This document shows positions 10,211 to 21,243 of a stretch of 34,522 bases of DNA, piece after piece (position 1 is the stretch's first letter; every line of letters begins with the position of its first letter). Both the position numbers and the translations under genes were made by a program. The notes beneath the pieces were generated by a model. That model saw only the letters and a list, made by a program, of their open reading frames with translations, made no database searches and was not told where the DNA came from. The stretch is taken from contig BRYA01001473.1 in assembly GCA_030267965.1 (NCBI GenBank), positions 1-34,522 of the forward strand, written 5' to 3'. The DNA is from Triparma columacea (Eukaryota; Sar; Bolidophyceae; Parmales; Triparmaceae).

Positions 10211-12340
10211 TTACTTCTCCTTTTTCTTTTCAGCTCCACGCTTCGGCGAGTTGGGAGGACTTTTTAATCCCGTAGTCAAGCGCTGCACCTTGGCCCAGTC
10301 GACGTCCTTCTCGTAGTACAGCTCCCCTAGAGTGGGTCCAAACTTTCTGACAAACTCCTTGAGCTCCTTCACGAGCTGCAGTCTCATGCTCGGCAAGGTT
10401 CTAATCCTCTTTCTCTTGGATGGGTCTAGCTTGGCAATATGTGGTTTGAGATCCTTGAAGTCTACCATCCCGGCCTCTGTAGCCATGATGCCGACGTAAG
10501 AAAAGATGGGCATGGAAACGAAGACGAGCGTAATCGTGGTGTAGTCCATGTTGGTGAAGAGGATAGCCGCGATTGCATAAGAGATCCACAGCGCTGGAAC
10601 CATCACTATGCAGAAGATGACCTTCTCGCTAAGCAACACGTCCATTCCCTTAATCTTGACCTTGCTGTTCGCAAGGGCCTTCTTTCGCTTCCTCTCGGCG
10701 TAAAGAGTGGACAGCAGACCGATTGGCAAATTGAGTAGCACTGCAGGGATGAGAGCTAATATGATTGTAAACACCATGTGGAGGATACGGTAGGGGACTC
10801 CAACGTCCTTCATCAGGGTCTCGGCCTGCTTTTCATCAAGGGGATAGGAGAGAGATCTCTGGATTCGCTGCGTGGGCTCCGCAACGGTGTGGTCTTCTTC
10901 AGTGTCAAGAGTTTTCACCTGATAGTCTTTGATGCCGAGATCCTCCAGCTCAGCCTGGTAAAGCTTGATGCGGGATAAAAAGTCGGACAGGTCCCTGGGG
11001 AGGTTGCCCTGGAACTTGGCCAGGAGCTGCTGCAGACCAAGTGAGAAGCGGCGGTTCAGGTCCTGCTTCTCCTCAGCACCCATGTGTGCATCCCTTTTCC
11101 ACAGCCTCCTCGCGACATGGACGTGCTTGAGCGTGTCGTAGTCGGGGGCAGTCACAATGACAGACCTCATGCCGTCCTCTATCTTCTTGAGGAGCCCGTT
11201 ACAAACGGCCTTTTTCTCGTCGCCGCCGGCGAGGTAACCATCGAGGGTCTTGGGGTCTAGATAAATTGGCTCGCCGTATTCCACGACGGACCTACCCCTG
11301 AAATGCCCCATGTTGAAGTAATTTAAGCCAACGGGGACAATAGGGATGTTGAGGCCCCTCTTGTCGAGAGCAGTGTAAGCGATGAGGGCGACTCCAACCT
11401 TGAGGGGGAGCAAGTCGGTCCTATCGTGGCTTCCACCCTCGGGGAAGATCCCAATGCAGCCACCCTTCTCGAGCTTGTTGAGAACCTTCGAGTAAACAGC
11501 CGACTGATCGACGCGGGCGAAAATTTCGTAGTTATATTCTGTAGAAGTGTCGTTATAGAATTTCGACTCGACATCGACCTCGACTAGAAGCGAGTCCTCG
11601 CCATTCATCCCAACCTCGAGAACCTTGTAGGCTGTAGAATATCCCTCCGGACGGATCTTGTCACCGACCTTGAGACTTGTGGAAAAGTTGCAACCATTCA
11701 TGCCAGAGATCCTGACCTTGAGAGAGGTGCCAGACGCGGAAGGATCCCCGTGCTCTACCTTAACGACCTTGAGTTTTCCACTGCCCCTCTTGGCCTTGTC
11801 CTGGGCGCGGGCCACGGGAACAGCTCCCATCGCAAATGCAATGTCCCCAATGACCCTGCGGTTCCAAGACTTCTCGGCCACCAAGAAGGAAACCTTGTGG
11901 TGAGCGCAAGTCGTCATCAGCATTATTCCATCAACGAACTGGTTCGCGTGATTTCCGACGAAGATTACAGGACCATCACGAGGAATGTTGTCCAAACCGG
12001 TGATCTCAACCTCCTTAAAAAAGATTGACAAGATGGAATGAAAGAAGACCTTGGGATTGAAGGGGAGTGGGGGGGGTGGGGGGGGGGTCAGAAGCGGGAG
12101 AAGGGAAGGCACCGAACTCCGCAGATCATCGGGGTTCTCCAAAGGTGATGCACCTACCTTGACGGAAAAGTAGAGGATCTCCCTAGCCTCGGACATGAAC
12201 AAATAGGTAAGCAAGAACACGCAAATAAAGGCCACGTGGGTGTTGGTCAGCCCGAGGAGCGGCGTCATTACGTGCAGGAAGATCTTCATGGGGTTAATGG
12301 AGTCCACAGCGAGGAAAAGAGCCACAATTAGGACCGCCAT
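10211..12340 (-). CDS. Glycerol-3-phosphate O-acyltransferase (GPT2/SCT1-type, ER)
   Basis: Predicted to transfer an acyl chain from acyl-CoA to the sn-1 position of glycerol 3-phosphate (and perhaps dihydroxyacetone phosphate), the first step of phospholipid and triacylglycerol synthesis at the ER. Acyltransferase motif I is GNHANQFVDG (H-x5-D form typical of this branch) and motif III is GIFPEGGSHDRTDLLPLKVG; IPIVPVGLNYFN is motif IV. An insert of about 100 residues separates motifs II and III, as in the yeast enzymes. There are hydrophobic segments at the N-terminus and, near the C-terminus, two pairs of membrane helices. The frame is open throughout, but 12157-12050 (108 nt) has a GTAGGT donor, a pyrimidine-rich tract and an AAG acceptor and encodes only a Pro-rich insert, so I read it as an intron; the protein is then 673 rather than 709 residues. 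The ATG is 367 bp from the divergent BRE1 gene. Confidence 0.85.
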   Translation of the reverse strand: MAVLIVALFLAVDSINPMKIFLHVMTPLLGLTNTHVAFICVFLLTYLFMSEAREILYFSVKVGASPLENPDDLRSSVPSLLPLLTPPPPPPLPFNPKVFFHSILSIFFKEVEITGLDNIPRDGPVIFVGNHANQFVDGIMLMTTCAHHKVSFLVAEKSWNRRVIGDIAFAMGAVPVARAQDKAKRGSGKLKVVKVEHGDPSASGTSLKVRISGMNGCNFSTSLKVGDKIRPEGYSTAYKVLEVGMNGEDSLLVEVDVESKFYNDTSTEYNYEIFARVDQSAVYSKVLNKLEKGGCIGIFPEGGSHDRTDLLPLKVGVALIAYTALDKRGLNIPIVPVGLNYFNMGHFRGRSVVEYGEPIYLDPKTLDGYLAGGDEKKAVCNGLLKKIEDGMRSVIVTAPDYDTLKHVHVARRLWKRDAHMGAEEKQDLNRRFSLGLQQLLAKFQGNLPRDLSDFLSRIKLYQAELEDLGIKDYQVKTLDTEEDHTVAEPTQRIQRSLSYPLDEKQAETLMKDVGVPYRILHMVFTIILALIPAVLLNLPIGLLSTLYAERKRKKALANSKVKIKGMDVLLSEKVIFCIVMVPALWISYAIAAILFTNMDYTTITLVFVSMPIFSYVGIMATEAGMVDFKDLKPHIAKLDPSKRKRIRTLPSMRLQLVKELKEFVRKFGPTLGELYYEKDVDWAKVQRLTTGLKSPPNSPKRGAEKKKEK

Positions 12341-12707
12341 TTGGGTCTTTGTCGCTGAAGGAGGGTGAGATTGAGGATGGAGCGAAAGAGGGTGATAAGA
12401 TATTAGCTAGGAGGGAGCATTCGAACCACGATGGGCTTGTTAAGCAAGAAAATCACCCCAACTCATCAAAGATCCACAAACCACTGGGGAGTTTGGACCC
12501 ACTGCGGGATCGTTGTGTTTTCTCACCGTCTAGCTCGGACATTAGTCTATTGTACGCCATCCTGTCTGATCAGTTGTGGCAACGGGGTCGGATTGATTGA
12601 TTTCAATTTCTCTCTAGTTCTCAAAAAAGTTTGTTTTCACCTTTTTCCCCCCCCCACTCTCACTCTCCCCTCACATTGCGTTCTGGTGAAAATCCTTCGC
12701 AACCAGA
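12341..12707. promoter_or_regulatory. Divergent spacer between acyltransferase and BRE1
   Basis: The spacer is 367 bp with no gene recognised. The 60 bp just before the BRE1 start are strongly pyrimidine-rich on the + strand (runs of T then C, 12625-12675), as is common in 5' leaders of compact protist genes. No clear TATA box is seen. Confidence 0.45.
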
Positions 12708-15077
12708 ATGAAGAGAACCCTCAAGAGGGCGCAGAGCGACCAACTGGAGGCTGGGGAGTCTAAGCCCCCCTCAAAGACTGCTCGAACGACACCTCCGTCC
12801 GTGAATTTTGATTACAAATCCCTTCTAGATGCTGAGATCGACCGGAGTGGAAAGGTGCGTGTGGCCCTCTGTTTGTTGTTCCTCCGTCTCTTTCACCTAA
12901 CCCCCCCCCCTCAGGAGCCTGATGGGTGGTTTCTCAAGCACATGAATAGGGGAATGGCGACTGAGATGCAGAAGCTCAAGAGGTTGGCCGCTGAGCTCGA
13001 GGAAGAGCGCGAGGCGAGGCGCGTGGATGTTGAAAATTCCCTCAAGTCGGTGAATGATTTCACGGCGTCGTGGCTGGGCCTGGAGGTTTCCCTGTCTGCC
13101 CTGCTTGGGGACCAAGAGGTGGTTGAGAGTGTTTTGAAGAACGAGTTGAAGTCCAACGGGGCCGGTGTGAAGCCCTCAACGCCCCTGCTTGATAAGATCG
13201 CACGAACCCTCTCTACTTCTGAGGCCCACGAGGCAGTCAAGCTGCTGCCCCAGGGTGCATCGACCTCTTCGGACCTGGCGTCTGCGGCTACGGCTCTGTC
13301 GAGGCGCTCAAACTTCGTGGCGACCGGGGTAGCATCCCTTCTGGAGAAGACAACCAAGTCTTCCCCCGTAGACCTCACCGGCATCGCCGCTGGCATTTTC
13401 AAGTTTGAGAAGATGAAGATCCAGGAGGCCACAATCGCGGAGCTGTCGGCCTCCCGGGATAAGTATAGGGATGAAGCGAAGCGCTCCCAGCGGAAGCTTG
13501 ACAAGTTAGCTGCCGGGGTGCCTGTGGAGGAGGTTTTGAGGGATACTGAGAAGGTTGCCCCCACAGACAGCAACGGGACACCCGCTGCTTTGGCCTCGAC
13601 CACCTCGAGTGGGGCAAACTCTCCAGGGCCGGTGTCCTCTACGACGAATGCGGCCTCTGTTGCAGCAACCCCTGTCGTCCCTTCAGCCCAGATGGACGAA
13701 GTCAAGAAAATCTCAGAGCATAGGAAGGTAAAGGTTGAAGAGTTGGAGGGGCAAGTAACCAAGCTTCAGAAGCAGCTAAATAGCGCCAAAGTCGCGGCGA
13801 CTCGGGGAACGGCTACGGTGGCGGAGCACCAGGTCAAGTCCCACCCGCTCTACTCTGCGCAATCTGCTAGGTTGGCCATGGCCACCTCCAACCTCCAGGT
13901 TGCCGAGGACAACTTTTCGAACTTGTCCAAGAAGTTCTCGGAAATCAAGGGGAAGCTCAACTTGGCCGAGAAGTCCCTCGAGGACCTAACACAGGCCTCG
14001 AATAACCAGGTCAATGAACTTCTTGAAGAGACGCAAACTAAATGCGCCGGCCTTGAGGCGACAGTTGCCAAACTCAAGTTCAAGCTCAACCAGGCCGTCG
14101 AGGGCGGGCGACAGGCCCTGTCGTTCAAGTCGTCTATGGCGGAAATGAAGACTCTCGTCGAAACGCTCACCACCCAGAATAAAAAATTGCAGAAGCAGGT
14201 GGACGCCCATGGCAAGAAGGCGGCACTTCCCCCCCCCCCCAACACCAAATCGCCGCCGTCTGTGGAAGAGCTGCTGGTGGAGAACAACGCTCTCCGCTCC
14301 CAACTGTCAGACAGCGAGAACCTCATGAATGAGATCGACTCCCTGGAGCAGGAGAGGGACCTCCTAGCCAAGACCAACGCGAGGCTACAGAAGCAAGCCG
14401 TCGACAAAGAGGACAGGAACAACAACTCGATGTCGGAAATGCTCAAGTTCAAGCAACTCCACGACCAAGCCAAGGACGAGAATATCGCCCTTCGCGAGCA
14501 AATCAAGAGAGCCGAGGAAGTCTCGAATGCGGCGAAGGCCGTGGAGATGATGTGCAAGAAGATAGAGCAAGAACTAAAGAACAAGACCGTCAAGGCAGAA
14601 CAGCTTGAAGCGAGGCTACAAAAGGATATCTCGAACGAAAAGACCGAAAGGCTCAAGGCCGAGGCCTCCCTAACCGAGGCCAAGAATGCCACGGCATCAA
14701 CCGACGTCTCGTCCTCCCAGATGCAGAAGAGGGCAGATGAGTTAGTGAACGAAGTGGCGACCTACAAGGCAGCCAAGAACCACCTGGAGGAGCAGCTCGT
14801 TTGTTGTAAGGCAGAGAGAGATAGAGCTTTGGAGCAGGCTTCGAATTCCACAGGCTCCAGCGACAAAATGTTGGAGTTGCAGGTCAAGCATTTGAAATCA
14901 AAAATTACGTGCCACGTATGCAATGATAAAGAAAAGAACGTCATTCTCAAGAGCTGCAACCACATGTTTTGCAGTTCGTGCATCACAACGAGGCTTGAAA
15001 ATAGGGATCGGAAATGTCCCGCTTGTGGCAAGAAGTTCACGCAGAAGGACGTCACCGACATTTGGCTCACTGGGTAG
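12708..15077 (+). CDS. BRE1: BRE1-like RING E3 ligase for histone H2B
   Basis: Predicted to monoubiquitinate histone H2B with a Rad6-type E2, marking transcribed chromatin. The C-terminal RING is C3HC4: CHVCNDKEKNVILKSCNHMF, CSSC, then ENRDRKCPACGKKF and a final TQKDVTDIWL. The spacing and the closing segment match RNF20/RNF40/Bre1. Nearly everything between residue 70 and the RING is coiled coil, broken by an Ala/Ser/Thr-rich linker around 290-330, as expected for Bre1 dimers. The uninterrupted frame is 789 residues, but 12855-12914 (60 nt, GTGCGT ... poly-C TCAG) looks like a phase-0 intron that happens to be open; removing it joins ...IDRSGK to EPDGWF... and gives 769 residues. AATAAA at about 15128 may be the poly(A) signal. 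The 3' end converges on the LRR/IQ gene across 127 bp. Confidence 0.88.
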   Translation: MKRTLKRAQSDQLEAGESKPPSKTARTTPPSVNFDYKSLLDAEIDRSGKVRVALCLLFLRLFHLTPPPQEPDGWFLKHMNRGMATEMQKLKRLAAELEEEREARRVDVENSLKSVNDFTASWLGLEVSLSALLGDQEVVESVLKNELKSNGAGVKPSTPLLDKIARTLSTSEAHEAVKLLPQGASTSSDLASAATALSRRSNFVATGVASLLEKTTKSSPVDLTGIAAGIFKFEKMKIQEATIAELSASRDKYRDEAKRSQRKLDKLAAGVPVEEVLRDTEKVAPTDSNGTPAALASTTSSGANSPGPVSSTTNAASVAATPVVPSAQMDEVKKISEHRKVKVEELEGQVTKLQKQLNSAKVAATRGTATVAEHQVKSHPLYSAQSARLAMATSNLQVAEDNFSNLSKKFSEIKGKLNLAEKSLEDLTQASNNQVNELLEETQTKCAGLEATVAKLKFKLNQAVEGGRQALSFKSSMAEMKTLVETLTTQNKKLQKQVDAHGKKAALPPPPNTKSPPSVEELLVENNALRSQLSDSENLMNEIDSLEQERDLLAKTNARLQKQAVDKEDRNNNSMSEMLKFKQLHDQAKDENIALREQIKRAEEVSNAAKAVEMMCKKIEQELKNKTVKAEQLEARLQKDISNEKTERLKAEASLTEAKNATASTDVSSSQMQKRADELVNEVATYKAAKNHLEEQLVCCKAERDRALEQASNSTGSSDKMLELQVKHLKSKITCHVCNDKEKNVILKSCNHMFCSSCITTRLENRDRKCPACGKKFTQKDVTDIWLTG

Positions 15078-15204
15078 TTGAGACGGGGGATTTACGTTCG
15101 GGAGAGTTTCGTCGTCACCTTGTCACTAATAAATGCTGAAGCTTCATTCATCTGCTTACAAACAAACAATCTTTCTTTCCCTTCTCCATGTCTTTCCTCG
15201 CCAG

Positions 15205-18200
15205 CTACTTTCGTCGGACCTGCAGACGCTTCCTAGCCTCGACGAAGAGCCTTCTCTGGTCCATCCAGAACTTCTCACCCAAAAATTTCTTCCGCATCTT
15301 CTCCTGTAGGCGGAAGATGGGAAATGTGATCATTGGGTACGTTTTGACCAGTCTCGCGAAATTCTCGAAGAACATCTCTGGCTCCCCCGATCCCTTCTTC
15401 CCGATGGTTGCAGCGAATCTGTCGTACTCGTTGTTCCAGTGTTTCTTGTTGTGAGGCACCTTCTCGTGCCTCATCATGATAATTATGAGCTTTTCCCACT
15501 GGTCCCTGTCTAGGTAAGACTTGCGCTCCTCGTCGTGCATCCCAAAGGTGAACCTCAAAAGTTCGTCGTAACCGAACATGCAGAATACAACGACAATGTT
15601 GACGAACTCGCTGAAATTAATTTCGTTCTTGCTGTCCGATTCGATTGCTCGGAGCAACCAGTCTCCGTAGTGGCTCCTCGGCTCGCCAATCAAGTCAAAG
15701 AACTCGACCACGTCGGCGATGTTGTTGCCCTTGTAGTCGAGCCTACCAAACAACCGGTGCAACTCGAGCACGGTGTCGGGTCGCAAGCCGTAGCTCTCCA
15801 TGACGGTGTCCAATCTGGGGTCATACCACTGGTACTGGCCCAAAAGCTCCGTCGCGACCTTGTGCATCTTGGGCTCGTGCACGAACTTCTTCGTATGGTA
15901 CCAAATGTTGACGTTCCTTCCGAGCCCGTGCTTGCTCATGTCCGGCTCAACCATGACGTAATCCATATCCTTCAACCTCTGGTGCTCATCCTCGTCTGTC
16001 GTTATTTCGATGAAATCGATCGGTGGGGCGCTCTTCCCGGCCATTACGGCGGCGCCGCAGTGGAGTTCTAGGTCCTTGAGGTACTTGTGCCAGATGACAA
16101 AAATCCCTATCATTTCCATAGCCGCGTGTCGACTCTTCTGGGTTCTCATGTTGTCGTAGTCGTGAGGGGGCTGCGCCAGCTCAATAGTGGTAAAAACTGA
16201 TTTGCCTATACCCCTCAAAATCCAGAGGTACACGTGGTCCTTCTTCCTGGTGCTGAGGTCGACCTCGATCCTTTTCCAAACAGGGAGCCTGGCGAGGGCA
16301 TTGGCTTTTTGTTCCTCGTTCATGGCAAAGAGCTCGCCCTGACCGATGGTAATTTTTGCTCCTAGGATGCCCTCAGATTCGATAGATCTGGTCTGGTGGT
16401 TGAGAATACTGTTGTCCCAGACTTCGTTGTTGACCTTGACCTCGTCTTTGGATGGCCCCAGTATCATCCGTTTCACTCCCGTTCTACTTGGCTTCATTGC
16501 GTTCTTTGCCTTCTTCTCGGCGTCTCGCTCGTCCAACTGGGCCCCGTTTGGATCGTATTTACTCGTCCATAGGTTCAACCTTCCTCCAGCCCAATCTATG
16601 CCGTCCTTGATTTGTCCAACGAGACTGCTCTTGTGCTTCTTCCTTGCCTCCATCCTCAACCTCCTTTCTTCCTCCTCCTTTTCGTTCCTGATCTTCCTTT
16701 CGTTCTCGATTCTTTCCTTTTCCTCCAAATTCTTCTTGTGCTTGTATTTCCTGTAGCACGTCTGGATAACACGTGCCGCCTTGTTCTCCCCCTTCTCGAA
16801 CAACCTAGACAGCAATGCGGCCTGCCTTTGCCTCTCCTTTGCCTCCTTTTCAAGCTGTGCGGCCTTGGCCTTCTGCTCGTATATCTCCCTCATCATCTTC
16901 TTGTAGGCCTTCCACTCCTTAAAGCGGCGAAATTTCCTCTGAATCTTCGTTGCGCACTCGTCCCTCCACTCCTTCTCCTCTTGGCGGAGTCTCTTGACAA
17001 ATTGGCGGAAGATGTACTGGATGAGGATGGCAGCATTCTCGCTGTCTCGCTCGTATCTGCGTTGGTAAGCCACCCTTCGTCCAAGAAACCCCCTGAAGAC
17101 CCTCTGACCAAAAGCGACGCTTCGTTTCCTGGCTTCCCACCACAACTTGTAGCGGACCATTCTCTGGATTCTCTCAGCAAATCCGGACTTGTACTTGTAG
17201 ACATACTTTCTGACGAGAGTTCCCCAACAGAGAATGAGCCACTTCTTGTATTTTTTTGCCCTCATTGCCGCTGTCTTGGCAAGATATGTTCTCCAATTGT
17301 TTTGAATAATCACGGCGCACTTCTTTTGGAGCCGCTTATAGGCTATCAAGCTGCGCGCCGCCCCAACGTCCTTATAGGAGCGCCACTCCTTTTGGATCAT
17401 TCTCGCACTCGCCACCCTCAGCTTGAAGGCTTCCTTGAACTCCCGCTCCTCCTTGCGGACCCGAGCAATCTGAGATCGCCAAAGGAGCAGCATGGACCAA
17501 CCAACTTGAATCCTCTTGGCGGCAACTCCCCATTCTCCCAGCCTCTTTGCCAACTTGTCGTCGTACTTTTTCCTAGCAAGGTAGCAACGCCAAGTGTTCT
17601 GGATTTTTGCCGCGGCTTCCGTCGCCCTCTTCGCTTTGAGCTCCTCCACCCAGTAGCGCCACCACTTCTGAAGTTTTTTCGAAGCGAGAAGACGAGCCAA
17701 GAAGGATTCCCTCTCGAGAATTTTCGTAATGAGCCTCCTGAACTTCTTCCCAATCTTGAAGATACGGAACTTGATGTTCTTTATCCTTTTTCTCGCAAGG
17801 AAGATGCGAATGGCGGTCTGAATCTTCCTTGCGGAGTGGTACTTTATTCTCTTGTTGGCAACGAGGGCCACCGCGAACTTCTGTTCTCTGTACGCACGGT
17901 AGCATCGTTGAATAGGAAACGAAGACTCAAATTCAAGCTTGTTTCTCGCTCGTATTCTGGCGACCCTGAGCCTGCCCAACTTACCTCTCATGACCCTCTG
18001 GATGTCACGGAGAAGGCCCAACTTCCACTCCTTCATCTTCTGGAAATATCGCTTCTGCAGGTAAACGCGAATGTAAACAGCGAGCTTTGTTGTGGCTTTC
18101 GCGAGTCTACGCAGGTACATCGTGTGCATGTTGAAGCCAACGACTGCTTTATTTACTCCCTTGAAGCTTGCCTTCCCTCCAACCTTGCGAGAGTAGGGAA

Positions 18201-21200
18201 GACTAGCCGCAAGAGAAAGGATCGCCTTGTCAGTGACAGAACAAAAACTGAAGTCGGCAGAACGCAGATTCTTATTATTATTTTCAATCGTGGCGAGCGA
18301 TTCGTCCGTGACGTAGTCGAGGGAGTTCAAATCGAGATGCGTAAGGTTAAGAAGTGTCGCAGAAGATAGTGCAATGATGGATGCGTCAGTAAGGAGGTCG
18401 CACCCCTGTAAGCTGACGGATGCGAGCAAGGGATGAGAACGCGCAAATGGGACGAAGGATTTGTCCGTGATTTTTCGCAGTCCGAGGAAGTTTATGTGAG
18501 AAAGTGAGAAGCAATTGGTTGTCAGGGCCTCAATTGCCTCCTCGCCTATTGATGGGCAAGAGCCGAGGTCAAGGTGGAGAAGATCCGGACAATTGCGTGC
18601 AATAGAAATTATTGCGACAGAGGTGAGCTGGTAGCAATAGCGAAAGTTCAAATGTGCGAGCTTAGGGCAACCCAAAGATAAAGCCACAACGCCCGTATCG
18701 TCAACTCGAGCTGCCCCAGCGCACTTTAGCGTAGTCAGCGCTGTAGAGTACTGCCCCATAGCCTTGAGGCCCTCGGTGCCAATGTGTGGGACACGGGCCT
18801 TGGTGCTAGTGTCAAGGGAGTTGATGTCAGCAGAAAAATCAAGTGAAGCGAGGCGGATGCACTTCGTTGCAATGAGCTTCATCCCCCGGTCCGTTATGTT
18901 GGGCACCCCGAAGAGGTTGAGGCTGGAGATCTTGGTGCAATTCTCAGCGATGCAGCTGGCTCCTTTGTCAGAGATGAGGGAGCAGTCGGTAAGGTCCAGG
19001 TTTGTCAGATAGTGACCTCCAGAGGGTAAGAAATTGAGGAGGCCGGAATTGGAAATGGAGTTGCACTTGTGGAGAATTAGGGTCTTAAGGCGCGTGCAGC
19101 CTTGGCCAAGGTAGCCGAGAGATGAGTCGGTGATGCCGTTGGTGTCGGTGAGGTCAAGAAGCTCTAGTCTTTTGCAACCTGGGATTGAGAGAGGGTTAGA
19201 GACAAGCGCACGTGAAGCACTACATGAACGTTAGAGATAATTAAGTGACATGCCTTCGCTCACCTTCGCTTATCCACGTCATGCTACTGTCGTGGATGGG
19301 AAGGGTTGAGATACGAAGGTTTTTCAAGTTCGTGGAGGCCGTTCCGTGGCGCCGAAGACCAATCAGTCCTAAGTCATTGATCTGCTTGCAACGACTTAGG
19401 GTGATGTCGGTCAAGATACCGCCATCCATCAATAGCTTGATGAGAGCCTCGTTACTGAAGCACCGCGAACCAGAGAAGTCGACAGATCGCATGCGTTTGT
19501 AAGTCTTGGTTGCCGTCCAGATGGCCAAGCAACCCTGATCCTTGAAGTTTTGGTTATCACGAATGCTAACAGACTCGAGGTGGATGCATCCCGTCATTAT
19601 GTCACTAATGCCTGTGTCCGTTATTGCCGTAGCTGATATATCTAAAACCTTGAGTTTTTGCATGGTGTGATGAATGAGCACGGCGGAAGCATCGGAGAGG
19701 TGAGAGCAGCCAGCAAGGTTGAGGCTTGTCATGGCTGAGTATTTGTTTAAGAGGAGGAATCCGTGGTCGGAGACTTCCTTAGAAGGTGGGAGGATAAGGG
19801 TGGTGCACGTTGCCCCGTTGTTTGAAGCAGAGATCTGGGCGAGCTCGATATTTGACGTGGGGTACCTTGTCATATCTATGCAACCACGGCTGCTACAAAC
19901 CTTTCGGGCGTTGAGGTCAGAGTGGAATCTGGAAGGATTTTTACAAGTGACTGGGACCAGTTGTGCCTCGTCGTAGTAAAGGAGAGCGGCAGGGAAATTC
20001 ACTTCGTCTGTGTACTCTGGCCATTCGTTGGTGGTACGCGGGCGACGATTTTGGGAGGAGGGGGACTTCGATCTGCTGCTGGCTCTCGATCCGCCTCTTG
20101 AGCTTTGCCTGGAACGTTGCCTAGAGCCCTGCCTGGAGCCCTGCCTGGAGCCCTGCCTGGAGCCCTGCCTTGAGCCCTGCCTGGAACCCGCTCGAGGAAC
20201 TATGGGAGGAGTAAAGGCGGAAGTCGAATCGCTCTTTTTTAGGGCAGAACGAGATGGTCGAGCTCCCTGTGCAGTATGATGCAGCCTCCTAGCTCCCAGT
20301 TCTCCAACCGTGGTATTAAAAGAAGTTGTTGAACTTCCGGCAGTTGCTGAAGCGGCGGGAGCTCTTTCACGTCGGTAATCCGGTGCAGTCGACGGTTTTT
20401 TAAACTTGAAATCAATGGAATATGGGGACGGTAATGGAGCCAAAAGCTTGGGGGGNNNNNNNNNNNNNNNNNNNNNNNNNNNNNNNNNNNNNNNNNNNNN
20501 NNNNNNNNNNNNNAAGTTGCGCACCTCCACCTGGATATTATGAATTTTCTCACCTCCTCTATTCGCTCTGATTTTGTCTTATTTGTTGCCCTGATGGGCT
20601 GCGTGCTAAAGAGCAGAGGAGACGAAGCAGAATTCCTGTTCGATTGAGCAGTCTCGCCCCAGGAAGCCACCGAGGCCAACGAATTAGTTGCAAATGAGTC
20701 CCCGGGGATGGATTCCCCAGCGAAGGAATTCACGTCCTCCTGAGAATCGTCATTGTCCATGGAAAAGGTTACACTTGCCCGCCTAACACCACTTCTAACC
20801 TCTGAGAAAGATGATGAATCTGACAGATTGCTCGTACCAGCATTTCCAACCTTCCTTGAGCGTGAGAGTAACGATCGTAGTGGCTTCGGTTGAATCGGGC
20901 TGGAGTTTGGACTCCTCATCCCACCCCCTCCTCCATCTCCTCCTCGACTGCGAACTGAAGCAGAGCTAAGAGAGTGATCAGATCCACGGTCCAACCGTCC
21001 GAAAATTCCGTCGGATTTTCGCCTATTAAACCCCTCTTTTTTCTCCTCCGCACCCCGCAACGCCGACGAGGAGTGGTCGTCACCATCTGAAGAGTAACTT
21101 GACGATGCAACAGATGAGTCGTCTGAATCATCACCATCCTTGACCTCCCTTACCCTCAGGGAACGGGGAATAGGCGGAGGAACCTCTACAAGAAACGCAG

Positions 21201-21243
21201 GGGTTGTGGTCGTCCCCTTGATATGCCCAGATGTCCCAAACAT
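15205..21243 (-). CDS. Giant LRR / multi-IQ / EF-hand-like protein, three exons
   Basis: A putative calmodulin-binding scaffold of about 1,930 residues. Exons: 21243-20554 (ATG in MFGTSGHIKG), about 20404-19264, and 19178-15205. The 85-nt second intron joins WISEG to CKRLELLDL in phase. The first intron contains a 58-nt assembly gap and its acceptor is uncertain. Order: a Ser-rich, probably disordered region (1-320); a GSRQ repeat block; cysteine-containing leucine-rich repeats of the AMN1/F-box-LRR type (about 430-930; e.g. LTNLDLTDCSLISDKGASCI); 12-13 IQ motifs (about 1004-1425; e.g. KIQTAIRIFLARKR, KIQNTWRCYLARKK, LIQYIFRQFVKRL); a basic coiled coil; a beta-rich stretch with YVMVEPDMSKHGLGRNVNIW; and an EF-hand-like pair (about 1750-1810; RLDYKGNNIADVVEF, DSKNEINFSEF) with incomplete calcium ligands. 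The GTG at 18906 is internal, not a start. I know no named protein with this layout; IQ motifs normally bind calmodulin-like light chains. Confidence 0.8.
20098..20196 (-). repeat. 12-bp tandem repeat encoding SRQG units
   Basis: A run of near-identical 12-mers (CCTGGAGCCCTG on the + strand) lies inside exon 2 of the LRR/IQ gene. On the coding strand it gives five or six consecutive SRQG units, flanked by diverged SRQ/SRG copies, forming an Arg/Ser-rich low-complexity block. Confidence 0.85.
20456..20513. other. Assembly gap (58 N)
   Basis: A run of 58 N bases. It falls after a good splice donor (20553) and before recoverable coding sequence of the LRR/IQ gene, so it most likely sits within that gene's first intron; the acceptor or a few codons could be hidden in it. 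Confidence 0.95.

Noticed and set aside
12911..14692. Long minus-strand frames opposite BRE1
   Set aside because: Ser/Leu-rich mirror translations of the coiled coil; the + strand has the RING and the correct splice signals.
16612..18369. 585-codon open frame on the + strand inside the LRR/IQ gene
   Set aside because: It is antisense to the IQ array; its Leu/Pro-rich translation has no domain and simply mirrors the Lys/Arg/Glu codons of the real gene.
18906..18906. Start of the large LRR/IQ frame at 18906
   Set aside because: The codon is GTG within a continuous LRR that extends upstream to an acceptor at 19179.
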